This document shows positions 34,830 through 43,047 of a stretch of 64,000 nucleotides of DNA, piece after piece. Location of the stretch: NCBI RefSeq assembly GCF_003925875.1, contig NZ_AP019309.1, positions 434,001-498,000 of the forward strand, written 5' to 3'. The translations under genes and the position numbers were made by a program. Within the stretch, counting starts at the first letter, position 1; every line of letters begins with the position of its first letter. Below the pieces are notes generated by a model that was not told the DNA's origin, made no database searches, and saw nothing but the letters and a program-made list of their open reading frames with translations. Source of the DNA: Intestinibaculum porci. GTDB taxonomy: Bacteria > Bacillota_I > Bacilli_A > Erysipelotrichales > Coprobacillaceae.

Positions 34830-35150
34830 ATGGATAGAATTTCAATGCATCCCATCTTAGGGGAAAGGCCAGCAGGGAAAGTTGTGACCTTTACCTGTGA
34901 TGGCAAAACATTAGAAGGCTATGAAGGCGAGCCGATCGCTTCCGCGCTGCGTGTCAACGGCATCATGGTGCATCGTTACACAGCCAAAAGACATGAACCA
35001 AGAGGCGTCTTCTGCGCCATTGGCCGCTGCACTGACTGCGTCATGATCGTCGATGGCGTGCCGAATGTCCGTACCTGCATTACACCATTAAAAGCAAATA
35101 TGGTCGTGGAAACACAGTATGGTGTCACGAATAAGGAGGGGTCAAAATGA
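34830..35150 (+). CDS. [2Fe-2S] small subunit, HcnA-like
   Basis: This 106-residue plant-ferredoxin-like domain carries CAIGRCTDCVMIVDGVPNVRTC (Cys near 67, 72, 75 and 87), preceded by EGYEGEPIASALRVNG. It matches the small iron-sulphur subunit of HcnABC/opine oxidase/sarcosine oxidase-type dehydrogenases. It overlaps the next gene by ATGA. It would relay electrons from the flavin subunits. Confidence 0.85.
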   Translation: MDRISMHPILGERPAGKVVTFTCDGKTLEGYEGEPIASALRVNGIMVHRYTAKRHEPRGVFCAIGRCTDCVMIVDGVPNVRTCITPLKANMVVETQYGVTNKEGSK

Positions 35151-36724
35151 AAATGGAACATAAAGAATTGATCGTGATCGGGGCGGGTCCTGCCGGGCTA
35201 TCGGCAGCCATTGAAGCGGCCAGCCATGGCATTAAAGTGACCGTTTACGATGAAAATGCCCGTCCTGGCGGACAGTTATTCAAACAAATTCACAAGTTCT
35301 TTGGCTCCAAAGAACATCGCGCCAAAATCCGCGGTTTCAAAATTGGCGAACAGTTGCTCAATGAAGCGCGGGAAAAAGGTGTCGAAGTTGTCCTCAATGC
35401 GACCGTTATGGGTTTATTTGCAGAAAAAGAAATTACCGTCATGATCGAGAATGAAGTCCATCATGTCAAAGGTGATGCGATTTTAGTGGCGACGGGGGCG
35501 AGTGAAAATATGGTGAACTTCAGAGGCTGGACGCTGCCTGGCGTGATCGGCGCGGGGGCCGCTCAGACGATGATGAACCTCCATCATATCAAACCCGGCA
35601 ATAAGATCTTAATGTTAGGAACCGGAAACGTTGGCTTAGTGGTCTCTTTCCAGTTATTACAGGCAGGCTGTGACGTTGTGGCGTTAGTTGACGCGGCGCC
35701 AAGTATTGGCGGCTATGGCGTCCATGCCTCTAAATTAGCGAGAACAGGTATTCCGTTTTATTTATCGCATACGATCAAAGAAGCCGAAGGTGATGATCAT
35801 GTGACAGGTGTCACCATTGCGGAAGTTGATGAACATTTTCGGTTCATTCCAGGTACCGAGAAACATTTCGATGTCGATACCATCTGCGTAGCCGTTGGCT
35901 TATCACCAATGGCGCAGTTATTAAAGATGGATGGTGTCGGCATGAAAGATACCCGCGGCGGCTTTGTCCCTGACTGTGATGCATGCGGCGCGACAAGCAT
36001 TCCAGGCATCTTCGCTGCCGGTGATGTGGCGGGCATTGAAGAAGCTTCATCCGCGATGATTGAAGGCCGCATGAGCGGGATCGCCGTGGCTGAATACTTA
36101 GGCTATACCTCAAAAAAAGCGAAGGAGGAGCGTGAAAGCGAACTCGCAGCGTCCCTGGATTCCTTACGTCAGGGGATGTTCGCTCCGAAAAATCGAGGCA
36201 AAAAGATTACCGAAACGGAAGAACAAATTCCTATTTCGACAAACTTGCTCAAACATGGTTATGTGGCCGATGATGAAATTGAACGTTTCCCTGGCTTTAT
36301 TCATAAAGCCAAAGTGCATCCAGTGATTGAATGTACCCAGAATATTCCCTGTAACCCATGTCAGAGTGCCTGCCATAAAGGCTGTATCTCGATTGGCAAG
36401 CATATGACGTCTTTGCCGATTTCCGTCAGTGAAAGCGAATGTATCAACTGCGGGATGTGCGTGGCGTCCTGTCCTGGGCAGGCGATCTTCTTAGTTGAAG
36501 AACATGAGGATTTTGGTTTAGTCACTTTACCTTATGAATTTCTGCCGCTGCCAGCAAAAGGCGACAGGGGCGTCGCATTAGGACGCGATGGCTGCGTTTT
36601 ATGCGAGGCTGAAATTGTTAATGTCCGCAGCGTCAAAGCTTATGATCATACCGCATTAGTAACGATGAAAGTGCCAGCGGCCTACGTTGATCGCGCACGT
36701 TTCTATAAAAAGGGGGATGAATAA
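35147..36724 (+). CDS. FAD/NAD(P)-binding oxidoreductase subunit, HcnB-like, with Fe-S C-terminus
   Basis: The 525 residues have an FAD motif IGAGPAGLSAAIEAA near 10-25, PGGQ near 42, a second dinucleotide site MLGTGNVGL near 160-168 and GIFAAGDVAGIEE near 287. After a linker comes a cysteine cluster (CTQNIPCNPCQSACHKGC, then CINCGMCVASCPG near 440-450), which looks like one or two [4Fe-4S] sites. AAGGAGGGGTCAAA precedes the ATG. It is the alpha-type subunit of the dehydrogenase. Confidence 0.87.
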   Translation: MKMEHKELIVIGAGPAGLSAAIEAASHGIKVTVYDENARPGGQLFKQIHKFFGSKEHRAKIRGFKIGEQLLNEAREKGVEVVLNATVMGLFAEKEITVMIENEVHHVKGDAILVATGASENMVNFRGWTLPGVIGAGAAQTMMNLHHIKPGNKILMLGTGNVGLVVSFQLLQAGCDVVALVDAAPSIGGYGVHASKLARTGIPFYLSHTIKEAEGDDHVTGVTIAEVDEHFRFIPGTEKHFDVDTICVAVGLSPMAQLLKMDGVGMKDTRGGFVPDCDACGATSIPGIFAAGDVAGIEEASSAMIEGRMSGIAVAEYLGYTSKKAKEERESELAASLDSLRQGMFAPKNRGKKITETEEQIPISTNLLKHGYVADDEIERFPGFIHKAKVHPVIECTQNIPCNPCQSACHKGCISIGKHMTSLPISVSESECINCGMCVASCPGQAIFLVEEHEDFGLVTLPYEFLPLPAKGDRGVALGRDGCVLCEAEIVNVRSVKAYDHTALVTMKVPAAYVDRARFYKKGDE

Positions 36725-36725
36725 T

Positions 36726-37055
36726 ATGTTTGATATCCAGGAAGCATTAAAAGAAATTGGTCCTTATCTGCCCGAAGATGATGATGACTTATTAGTCTGT
36801 CGCTGTGAAGAGGTGACCAAAGGAGAAATTCGGAGAGCTATTCATTCCGGTTTGTTTACCATTGAAGAGTTAAGACGATTCTTACGCTGCGGCATGGGCT
36901 TATGCCAGGGGCAGACCTGCGGTCTGCTGACGAGACGTTTAGTAGCGAAAGAATTACATGTGCCCATGACAGAAATCGAAGTCGCCACCTCCCGTTCACC
37001 AATGCGCCCAGCGCAGATGGCGACCTGCGGTGATGACTTAGGAGAGGGGGAATAA
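36726..37055 (+). CDS. BFD-like [2Fe-2S]-binding subunit
   Basis: The 109-residue protein has VCRCEEVTKGEIRRAI (CxC) and CGMGLCQGQTCG, the four-cysteine pattern of bacterioferritin-associated-ferredoxin-like domains that often end HcnB proteins. Here it is a separate gene. The ATG at 36726 follows AAAGGGGGATGAATA. It should hold one [2Fe-2S] cluster between the two flavoproteins. Confidence 0.85.
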   Translation: MFDIQEALKEIGPYLPEDDDDLLVCRCEEVTKGEIRRAIHSGLFTIEELRRFLRCGMGLCQGQTCGLLTRRLVAKELHVPMTEIEVATSRSPMRPAQMATCGDDLGEGE

Positions 37056-37058
37056 TTC

Positions 37059-38192
37059 ATGAAACATGCAAAAGTAATTATTATTGGCGGCGGCATTGTC
37101 GGCAGCGCCACGGCTTATTATTTAGCGAAACGCGGCGTCACTGATGTGATGGTGTTAGAAGGTTCCGCTTCGATCGGTCATGGTGCCAGCAGTCGTAATG
37201 GCGGCGGCGTCCGTCAAAGCGGCCGTGATGTTCGTGAATTACCCATTGCGATGTGTGCCGTGCAGAAATTCTGGCCGACTTTATCGGAAGAATTAGGCGT
37301 CGATACTGAATATACCCAGGATGGCAACTTACGTTTGGGCAAGAATGAAGCGCATATGAAAAAGCTGAATACTTTAGCTTCTAACTGCCAGGCAATGGGC
37401 CTTGATGTTTATATGGTCGATAAAGAAAAAGCCCATGAAATCAATCCTTATTTATCGGATGATGTTATTGGCGCCAGCTTCTGCCCAACCGATGGTCATG
37501 CCAATCCATTGACCACCACCTTAGGCTATTATATGAAAGCTTTAGAATTAGGTGTGAAGTTCTATACCAAAGCTAAAGTCAAAGCTTTAAAGAAAGTCAA
37601 AGGCAAAGTTTCAGTAGTTATTATGGATGATGGTGAAGAATTAGCCGCCGACACGATTGTCTTAGCCGCTGGTTATCATTCGCGGGTGATCATGAATACG
37701 ATTGGCTTAGATGTGCCGATGCAGGATGTGATTGATGGCTGTATCGTCACGGAAATGCAGCCAAAGATGTTTGGTCAGATGTTGGGGACAGCGGGTGCTG
37801 ATTTCTATGGTCATCAGACCCATCATGGTTCCTTTGTCTTCGGCGCGGTCGCTGGTCCGGAAGCGTATATGGATGTGCCTCCCGAAACAACGAACTTTGC
37901 CCATTCAGCGACGCTTGGCGCAACGTGCCGCGCGGTTGAAGGCTATATTCCAGATTTAGCGAAAGCAAAGATTGTGCGATCATGGACGGGCTGGTGTGAC
38001 TGTACAAGTGATGGGGTTTGCGTGTTAGGGAAAGTGGAAGAAGCCCCAGGCTTAATTCTCGCCTGCGGCTTTAATGGACATGGCTTTGGGACAGCGCCAG
38101 CAGTTGGTTATATGATGGCGCAGTTAGCGATGGATGAAAAGCCATTATTAGATTTAAGTGCCTTACGTTATGAACGTTTTTATAACTTCTAG
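37059..38192 (+). CDS. FAD-dependent amino-acid/amine dehydrogenase, HcnC/DAO family
   Basis: This 377-residue DAO-fold enzyme begins with VIIIGGGIVGSATAYYLAKRG and has ASSRNGGGVRQSGRD near 46-60, then C-terminal ILACGFNGHGFGTAPAVG near 330-347. It is the beta subunit that oxidises the C-N bond of the substrate. It begins three bases after the BFD gene. Its stop overlaps the stop of the convergent MerR gene by two bases. Candidates include D-amino acids, hydroxyproline, opines or glycine-type substrates. Confidence 0.87.
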   Translation: MKHAKVIIIGGGIVGSATAYYLAKRGVTDVMVLEGSASIGHGASSRNGGGVRQSGRDVRELPIAMCAVQKFWPTLSEELGVDTEYTQDGNLRLGKNEAHMKKLNTLASNCQAMGLDVYMVDKEKAHEINPYLSDDVIGASFCPTDGHANPLTTTLGYYMKALELGVKFYTKAKVKALKKVKGKVSVVIMDDGEELAADTIVLAAGYHSRVIMNTIGLDVPMQDVIDGCIVTEMQPKMFGQMLGTAGADFYGHQTHHGSFVFGAVAGPEAYMDVPPETTNFAHSATLGATCRAVEGYIPDLAKAKIVRSWTGWCDCTSDGVCVLGKVEEAPGLILACGFNGHGFGTAPAVGYMMAQLAMDEKPLLDLSALRYERFYNF

Positions 38193-38995
38193 GCAACGGG
38201 CAGCTGTAATTCGATGAGATATTCTTCGATATTGCTGGTCTCGTAGCGGTCAATGTGACAAAACTCAATCGGATCACCAATGATCTCTAAGTGATGGGCT
38301 TTTGCATATTTCATCATCTTAGGGACGAGATGCAAAGATTTATGAAACCCGCCCCGGTAACATAATGTTAAATAATCCCCTGCCGGGAGGGTGAAATTGG
38401 TGTGCATAGAAAGATGAGGGGCATAGAAAAATACCCCCTTGGTTTTATAATCATTGCCTTCCTCATTAATTTCATTAGGGTTGAGAATATAACAGTCACA
38501 GACCCCGATGGTGGATGTCTGATCATCATCAGCTTTCGTATAATTCGCTAAAGCATAATTGATCATGACATCAGGCATATCGCCATCGACAATCTTCAGG
38601 CCTGCTCTTTCATCAAAGTGTTTCAACGTGATATTTTCTGAGGTATCTAACGTTAACGCTTCCTGTAAGGATGTAAGACGGGCCTTTATCCCCTTTTGTT
38701 TTGTTTTAAGAGAAGCGATCTGTTTACGGATCGCTTTTTCTTCATCTTCTAACATATGCATCATATGATCAAGTGAACGATCTTCTTCAAATTGTAAGAT
38801 ATCATTGGTCTGAAAGCCTAAGTCTAATAATTCTCTGATCGTATTCATAACCCTGACATCATCTAAGGTATAGAGACGATAGTTGTTTTTCTCACTGCGG
38901 ATGGGATGTAATAAACCTACTTTTTCATAGTAACGAATAGAATCAACACCGATGTTAAAAAGCTCTGAGAGTTCACCAATTTTAAAAAGCTTCAT
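38189..38995 (-). CDS. MerR-family regulator with effector-binding domain
   Basis: This 268-residue protein starts MKLFKIGELSELFNIGVDSIRYYEKVGLL, a textbook MerR winged HTH (1-70). A coiled coil (about 75-120) and a GyrI-like ligand-binding domain (about 140-268) follow, as in BmrR/BltR. The ATG at 38995 has GAGGAA upstream; a GTG at 39004 is an alternative. It is divergent from the VOC gene and probably controls it, or the adjacent oxidation operon. Confidence 0.87.
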   Translation of the reverse strand: MKLFKIGELSELFNIGVDSIRYYEKVGLLHPIRSEKNNYRLYTLDDVRVMNTIRELLDLGFQTNDILQFEEDRSLDHMMHMLEDEEKAIRKQIASLKTKQKGIKARLTSLQEALTLDTSENITLKHFDERAGLKIVDGDMPDVMINYALANYTKADDDQTSTIGVCDCYILNPNEINEEGNDYKTKGVFFYAPHLSMHTNFTLPAGDYLTLCYRGGFHKSLHLVPKMMKYAKAHHLEIIGDPIEFCHIDRYETSNIEEYLIELQLPVA

Positions 38996-39034
38996 GTCTT
39001 TCACTTCCTCTTTTTACTAGTGTAGCACAAATAA

Positions 39035-39071
39035 TTGTATCTCTTTATACAAAATATTATACTTTTGTATA
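39035..39071 (+). promoter_or_regulatory. MerR-type operator region between divergent genes
   Basis: Two dyads lie here: TTGTAT-N6-ATACAA (39035-39052) and TATAC-TTTT-GTATA (39058-39071). The first is a typical MerR-size palindrome placed between promoter elements of the VOC gene. Confidence 0.6.
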
Positions 39072-39087
39072 GAAAGGAGCTTATTTT

Positions 39088-39471
39088 ATGCAGTTACAGA
39101 AAATCCATCACGTGGCGATTATTACCTCTGATTATGACAAGACCATGGACTTTTATGTTCATAAACTTGGTTTTAAGATCATCCGAGAAAACAAAAGAGA
39201 AGAGCGTCATGATATCAAATTAGATTTAAAACTAGGGGATAGTGAATTAGAGATCTTTATTGAGGAGAATCCTCCTAAACGTGTCTCTTATCCCCAGGAA
39301 GCCTGCGGCTTACGCCATTTAGCTTTCCACGTCGAAGACGTCGAAGCAACGATTAAAGAACTAGAAGGTAAAGGTATTGCCTGTGAACCATTACGTTATG
39401 ATACCTACACCCATAAGAAGATGACATTTTTTAAAGATCCAGATGGTTTACCATTAGAAATTCATGAATAA
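39088..39471 (+). CDS. VOC-family (glyoxalase-like) metalloenzyme
   Basis: This 127-residue protein has two beta-alpha-beta-beta-beta modules: IHHVAIITSDYDKTMDFYVHKLGF and GLRHLAFHVEDVEATIKELEGKG, with metal ligands His in HHVA, Glu in ELEIF, His in RHLAF and Glu in PLEIHE. Glyoxalase I and similar isomerases share this layout. AGAAAGGAGC precedes the ATG. Substrate unknown; the divergent MerR sensor suggests it detoxifies the sensed compound. Confidence 0.88.
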   Translation: MQLQKIHHVAIITSDYDKTMDFYVHKLGFKIIRENKREERHDIKLDLKLGDSELEIFIEENPPKRVSYPQEACGLRHLAFHVEDVEATIKELEGKGIACEPLRYDTYTHKKMTFFKDPDGLPLEIHE

Positions 39472-39497
39472 ATGCAGAGTCACATCTGCATTTTTCT
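39471..39497 (+). terminator. Terminator of the VOC gene
   Basis: AATGCAGA / TCTGCATT stem with a 6-base loop, followed by TTTCTTTT. Confidence 0.85.
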
Positions 39498-39960
39498 TTT
39501 GGAAGGAAAGTCACATGAATGACATAAAATGAAAGAAAAACGAAATTCACGAAAATACGTAATTCTATAAAAATTGCATGAAAAGCCTTTTATAACAGTA
39601 TATTTAACGATATTGGCAGAAACCTGTTTAAGAATAAAATACACAATAAATAGGATTATATATGACTTTAAGCGTCCATAATAAATTTCATGATATTTTT
39701 ACATAAAATTAATATAACATTTACATTCCTAAAAACATACAAGTTTGTTTTGTGGCATTTATGAGATAAAACGTAATGAAAAGCCTATTAATAAAGGGAT
39801 TACAAGGATGCAAAAAGTTTTCATTATATAAAAATAACTCAAAAAATACATACAATAATTCTATAAAACATAAATAAAATTTCATAATATTACTGAAATC
39901 TCTAAAATTATTAAAACACATTAGAAGAAAAATTCACATAAAGCTAAGAAATCTTATATC
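39498..39960. other. AT-rich intergenic stretch
   Basis: About 460 very AT-rich bases lie between the VOC terminator and IS copy B. I see no gene with a ribosome-binding site, no RNA fold and no clear repeat. It may be decayed flanking DNA. Confidence 0.5.
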
Positions 39961-40006
39961 TTAACTTCCAGAAAAAATTGCACTAAGTAATATATTTTTT
40001 ATGATC

Positions 40007-40055
40007 AAAGGACAAAATATTATGAATATTTCATGATGTTTTGTCCTTTTTTCTC
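40007..40055 (+). terminator. Terminator inside the left end of IS copy B
   Basis: AAAGGACAAAA (40007-40017) pairs with TTTTGTCCTTT (40039-40049) and is followed by TTTTCT. As in copy A it lies between the terminal repeat and the transposase promoter. Confidence 0.8.
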
Positions 40056-40130
40056 TGTATTATCATCTAAAATTATGATATAATACTAGTGTAAAGTTGC
40101 ACTAAATATTTTGAAGAAAAGGGTGATAAT

Positions 40131-41819
40131 ATGTATTACAAGGAAACTGTCAGAGTGCCTGATGAAAAAGGTAAAATTAATGTTATGAAGAAGGGTAAAA
40201 GCTGTTATGTTCGTTATCTTCTGGAGACCAGATATGTGCCTGAAAAAAAGTATGCAATTCCTAAATTTGCGATCATTGGCAAGCTGTCTGATGACCCCGG
40301 TATGATGTTCCCTAATGAAAACTATGTGAGATATTTTGGGCCTGAGGCGTTCTCTGAGGAATCACAGTCTGAAAGAAGCTGCTGCCTCAGGAGCGGCACA
40401 TTCATGGTCCTTTCTGAGCTGGCAAGAGAGCTCAATCTTAAGAAGATACTTGAAAACCGGTTTGATGACAGGGATGCTGCACTTATTCTGGATCTTGCTT
40501 TTTACTCAATCATTACGGAAGGAAATCAGTCTCAGTATTATCCGGATTATGCATATAATCATCCGTTGATGACTGAAGATATGAAGATTTACAGTGATTC
40601 TAAGATTTCAGAGTTTCTTTCATCAGTTGATTATAATCAGATTCAGGGTTTTCTTGATGACTGGAACCATGATCGTGATCATGGTGAAAGAATATATATT
40701 TCTTATGATTCAACCAATAAAAACTGTCAGGCAGGGAATATAGATATGGTTGAATTTGGACATCCTAAGGTGGACAAGGGGCTGCCGGTTGTCAATATTG
40801 CTATGGCTTATGATACAAATAATGAGATTCCGCTGTTTTATGAAGAATACCCAGGCAGTATCGTTGATGTTTCACAGTTAAGATATATGGTAGAGAAGGC
40901 ATCAGGATATGGATACAGAAACATTGGCTTTATTCTGGATCGGGGTTATTTCAGTCGCACCAATATCCATGATATGGATAAGGCAGAATATCCATTCATA
41001 ATTATGGTGAAGGGCCAAAAGAAGCTTGTCAGAGAGATTATTCTTGATTGTAAGGGAAGCTTTGAAAGTGACAGAAACAGCCTAATCAGACCATACAGAT
41101 GCTATGGAAAAACGGTAGCCAGAAAGCTCTATCCTTCAGATTCAAAGCACAGGTATTTTCATCTGTACTATTCCCATGAGAAGGCAGCAGCTGAAATGGC
41201 AGTATTCGAGGATCAGATTGAGGAAATGCAGAAATATTTGGATTCTCTGTCAGGTGAGAAGGTTACGCTATCCGAAAAGTATAGTAAATATTTTCACATC
41301 GAATATCATAAAGATGGGACGTTTGTTTGTGCGAGCGAAAAAACATCAGTAATAGAGAAAGAAATCTCTCTTTTTGGATATTACTGCATAATATCGTCTG
41401 ATCCTATGACTGCAGAAGAAGCTCTTACCATTTATAAGAGCAGAGATGCTTCTGAAAAGCTTTTTAGAGGAGATAAGTCTTATCTGGGTGGTGCTGCACT
41501 ACGGGTTCATAGCAGTAAGTCTGTGAGAACAAAACTATTCGTTGAGTTTATAGCTCTGATCATAAGAAACAGGATGCATACAAAACTGAAAAAGGAACAG
41601 AAAAACCTGAAAAAAAGGCTTAATTATATGAATGTACCAGCTGCGGTTAGGGAACTTGAGAAAATAGAACTGATGAGATGTTCTCAGGGAAACTATATTC
41701 TTGATCATGCGCCAACCAAAACGCAGAAAACAATTCTGAAGTCTTTTGACATTGATGCAAATGTTATGAAAAGACGAAATCGCAGTTTATGCGAAATTCT
41801 AGAACATGTATCGAAATAA
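40131..41819 (+). CDS. IS1634-family transposase, copy B
   Basis: This 562-residue DDE enzyme is closely similar in wording to copy A (for instance ISYDSTNKNCQAG, GFILDRGYFSR and YKSRDASEKLFRGDKSYLGG with the YREK pattern). AGAAAAGGGTGATAAT precedes the ATG. The promoter ATGATATAATACTAGTG is shared with copy A. The frame is intact and the element looks competent. Confidence 0.92.
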   Translation: MYYKETVRVPDEKGKINVMKKGKSCYVRYLLETRYVPEKKYAIPKFAIIGKLSDDPGMMFPNENYVRYFGPEAFSEESQSERSCCLRSGTFMVLSELARELNLKKILENRFDDRDAALILDLAFYSIITEGNQSQYYPDYAYNHPLMTEDMKIYSDSKISEFLSSVDYNQIQGFLDDWNHDRDHGERIYISYDSTNKNCQAGNIDMVEFGHPKVDKGLPVVNIAMAYDTNNEIPLFYEEYPGSIVDVSQLRYMVEKASGYGYRNIGFILDRGYFSRTNIHDMDKAEYPFIIMVKGQKKLVREIILDCKGSFESDRNSLIRPYRCYGKTVARKLYPSDSKHRYFHLYYSHEKAAAEMAVFEDQIEEMQKYLDSLSGEKVTLSEKYSKYFHIEYHKDGTFVCASEKTSVIEKEISLFGYYCIISSDPMTAEEALTIYKSRDASEKLFRGDKSYLGGAALRVHSSKSVRTKLFVEFIALIIRNRMHTKLKKEQKNLKKRLNYMNVPAAVRELEKIELMRCSQGNYILDHAPTKTQKTILKSFDIDANVMKRRNRSLCEILEHVSK

Positions 41820-41938
41820 GATGAAATATATATTAAAGAGGCTATCCTGCATGGTGAAGAAGGAAGATAGCACAAATCATACTGTAGAAAGTGAAATATT
41901 TCTCCATATAAAGATTTAATACCTATTTAGTGCAAATA

Positions 41939-42022
41939 TCATTGGAAGTTAAGATAAATGTAAGCACCTAGGGCAATTACAACAGCTCCGGCAGCAATCG
42001 CAGCAATATAGCTTTTTTTCAT
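41939..42022 (-). pseudogene. N-terminus of a small membrane or exported peptide, cut by IS copy B
   Basis: The frame reads 27 residues, MKKSYIAAIAAGAVVIALG..., with one hydrophobic helix after a positive start, then stops inside the IS terminal repeat. A near-perfect CGGAGGTTAGT ribosome-binding site precedes the ATG. A good promoter and a phased TTAAG pair lie upstream. The native C-terminus is lost; I could not find it on the far side of the IS. It could be a signal peptide or a single-pass membrane protein. Confidence 0.55.
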
Positions 42023-42099
42023 ACTAACCTCCGAATATTTCAACAAATCATATTTCATAAAATTGTATTTAAGATGCAATCTTATATATGACAACACGA

Positions 42100-42191
42100 A
42101 TTATAACATTTATTTAGGTATTTACAATACATTTGCATAAATACTTTTAGGCATATTTTGTTAAATATAGAATTCTTAAGAAAATCTTAAT
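42100..42191 (-). promoter_or_regulatory. Promoter and TTAAG pair upstream of the truncated small gene
   Basis: On the minus strand TTGTAA (42127-42122), 16 bp, TATAAT (42105-42100) point to the gene at 42022. Further upstream is ATTAAG-N5-CTTAAG (42191-42175), the same 11-bp-phased pair seen at 13.0 kb. Confidence 0.55.
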
Positions 42192-42280
42192 TTATATGAT
42201 AAATTCTATATATTTTAGTTTTTAAAAGATTATATTGTACGTAGGATATAAGTATATTAATAAAGCATTGTTTAAACAAA

Positions 42281-42304
42281 AAAGCAGTTTTCATTAACTG
42301 CTTT
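42281..42304 (-). terminator. Terminator of the original second luxS
   Basis: On the minus strand AAAGCAGTT pairs with AACTGCTTT around a 6-base loop and is followed by TTTTGTTT. It lies nine bases past the luxS stop remnant. Confidence 0.75.
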
Positions 42305-42312
42305 ATAAAATA

Positions 42313-42391
42313 CTATTTTGCTTCTTCATTACCTTCAAGATAATGATATTCATATTCTAACTCTGCATCTAAGAAGTGCTTAGCACTTTCT
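42313..42391 (-). pseudogene. Detached 3' end of the second luxS
   Basis: The minus strand encodes KESAKHFLDAELEYEYHYLEG NEEAK and a stop. It aligns with the C-terminus of intact LuxS (AAAKHFLNASLEFEYHYLEK). It lacks any start of its own. Its missing N-terminal 131 codons lie at 48067-48459 on the same strand, separated by a mobile element. Confidence 0.9.
42385..42391 (+). repeat. 7-bp direct repeat at the left junction of the luxS insertion
   Basis: ACTTTCT occurs here and again at 48067-48073, exactly where luxS homology breaks on each side. Joining the two copies through one repeat restores an open luxS frame (PKAES|AKHF). Confidence 0.75.
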
Positions 42392-42396
42392 TTTGT

Positions 42397-42417
42397 GCGA
42401 TTGGCAGTTACAATCGC
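42397..42417 (+). repeat. Left terminal hairpin of the RIT-like element
   Basis: GCGATTG and CAATCGC pair around GCAGTTA, five bases inside the 7-bp direct repeat. It mirrors, in position and shape but not in sequence, the right terminal hairpin. Alternatively GTGCG at 42395 could be read as an intron 5' end. Confidence 0.6.
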
Positions 42418-43047
42418 GTATTATTAATTAGTGCTTTAGCCAAGGTAGCCCCAAAGGCAGGATTCGGTGAACATGGCACGAAAGATTTTCTCCTAACAGG
42501 GTGAAAGACCCTGTCCATCCAAGGGAGTAGCCAGGTGGATAGCGAAGGGCACTGCAGTCTCGTGAGGGACTGTGGAGAGGGCCCGGATGCGAGTTGTCAG
42601 GCCTGAATCTAATCAAGGTGAATATGGCCTTTGTATAGCGTCGACGTTGCGAAGCCATGCGGAAGACCTATGTGACTTACTATAGACTACTAGCTAGCAA
42701 GTCAGCATGCAGGGGTGATAGCACAAAGCATGACAACAAGGGAGATTGTAATGACCCAGTGATGTCTGGGTACTTTAATGGACCTTGATCTATAAGCGTA
42801 GCGAAATGGTACAAGGTGTACTCAGAAGTCAGACTCCTGTTACCTATAAACGGTAACGATACAGGCAATCCTGTATGCCATAGTACGTTTGATAGCTGAT
42901 GAAAGTCAGAAGGACGGAAGGGAGGGGGCCTCTTGGGCTCTAAGTAAATGTAGGGGCAATAATGTAAATCCTCAGGTATATGCAAGTTAAATTGTATAAG
43001 CAACCAGGGAGACGTATGCCTCAGTAGAAAGGAGATATGCAAATAAA

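Larger units (their letters stand above)
39961..41952 (+). mobile_element. IS1634-like insertion sequence, copy B
   Basis: The element is about 1,992 bp. Its 26-base terminal repeats (39961-39986 and 41927-41952) share TTAACTTCCA at the tip and TTGCACTAA inside, with 20 or so matching bases. The match may extend three bases outward (ATC/GAT). No direct target duplication is seen. Its right end truncates a small minus-strand gene at 42022. Confidence 0.87.

Noticed and set aside
39721-39921. 66-residue minus-strand ORF
   Set aside because: No Shine-Dalgarno and composition typical of AT-rich noncoding DNA.
39958-41955. Target-site duplication of IS copy B
   Set aside because: Flanks (CTTATATC and GATAAATG) do not form a direct repeat; the ATC/GAT match extends the inverted repeat instead.
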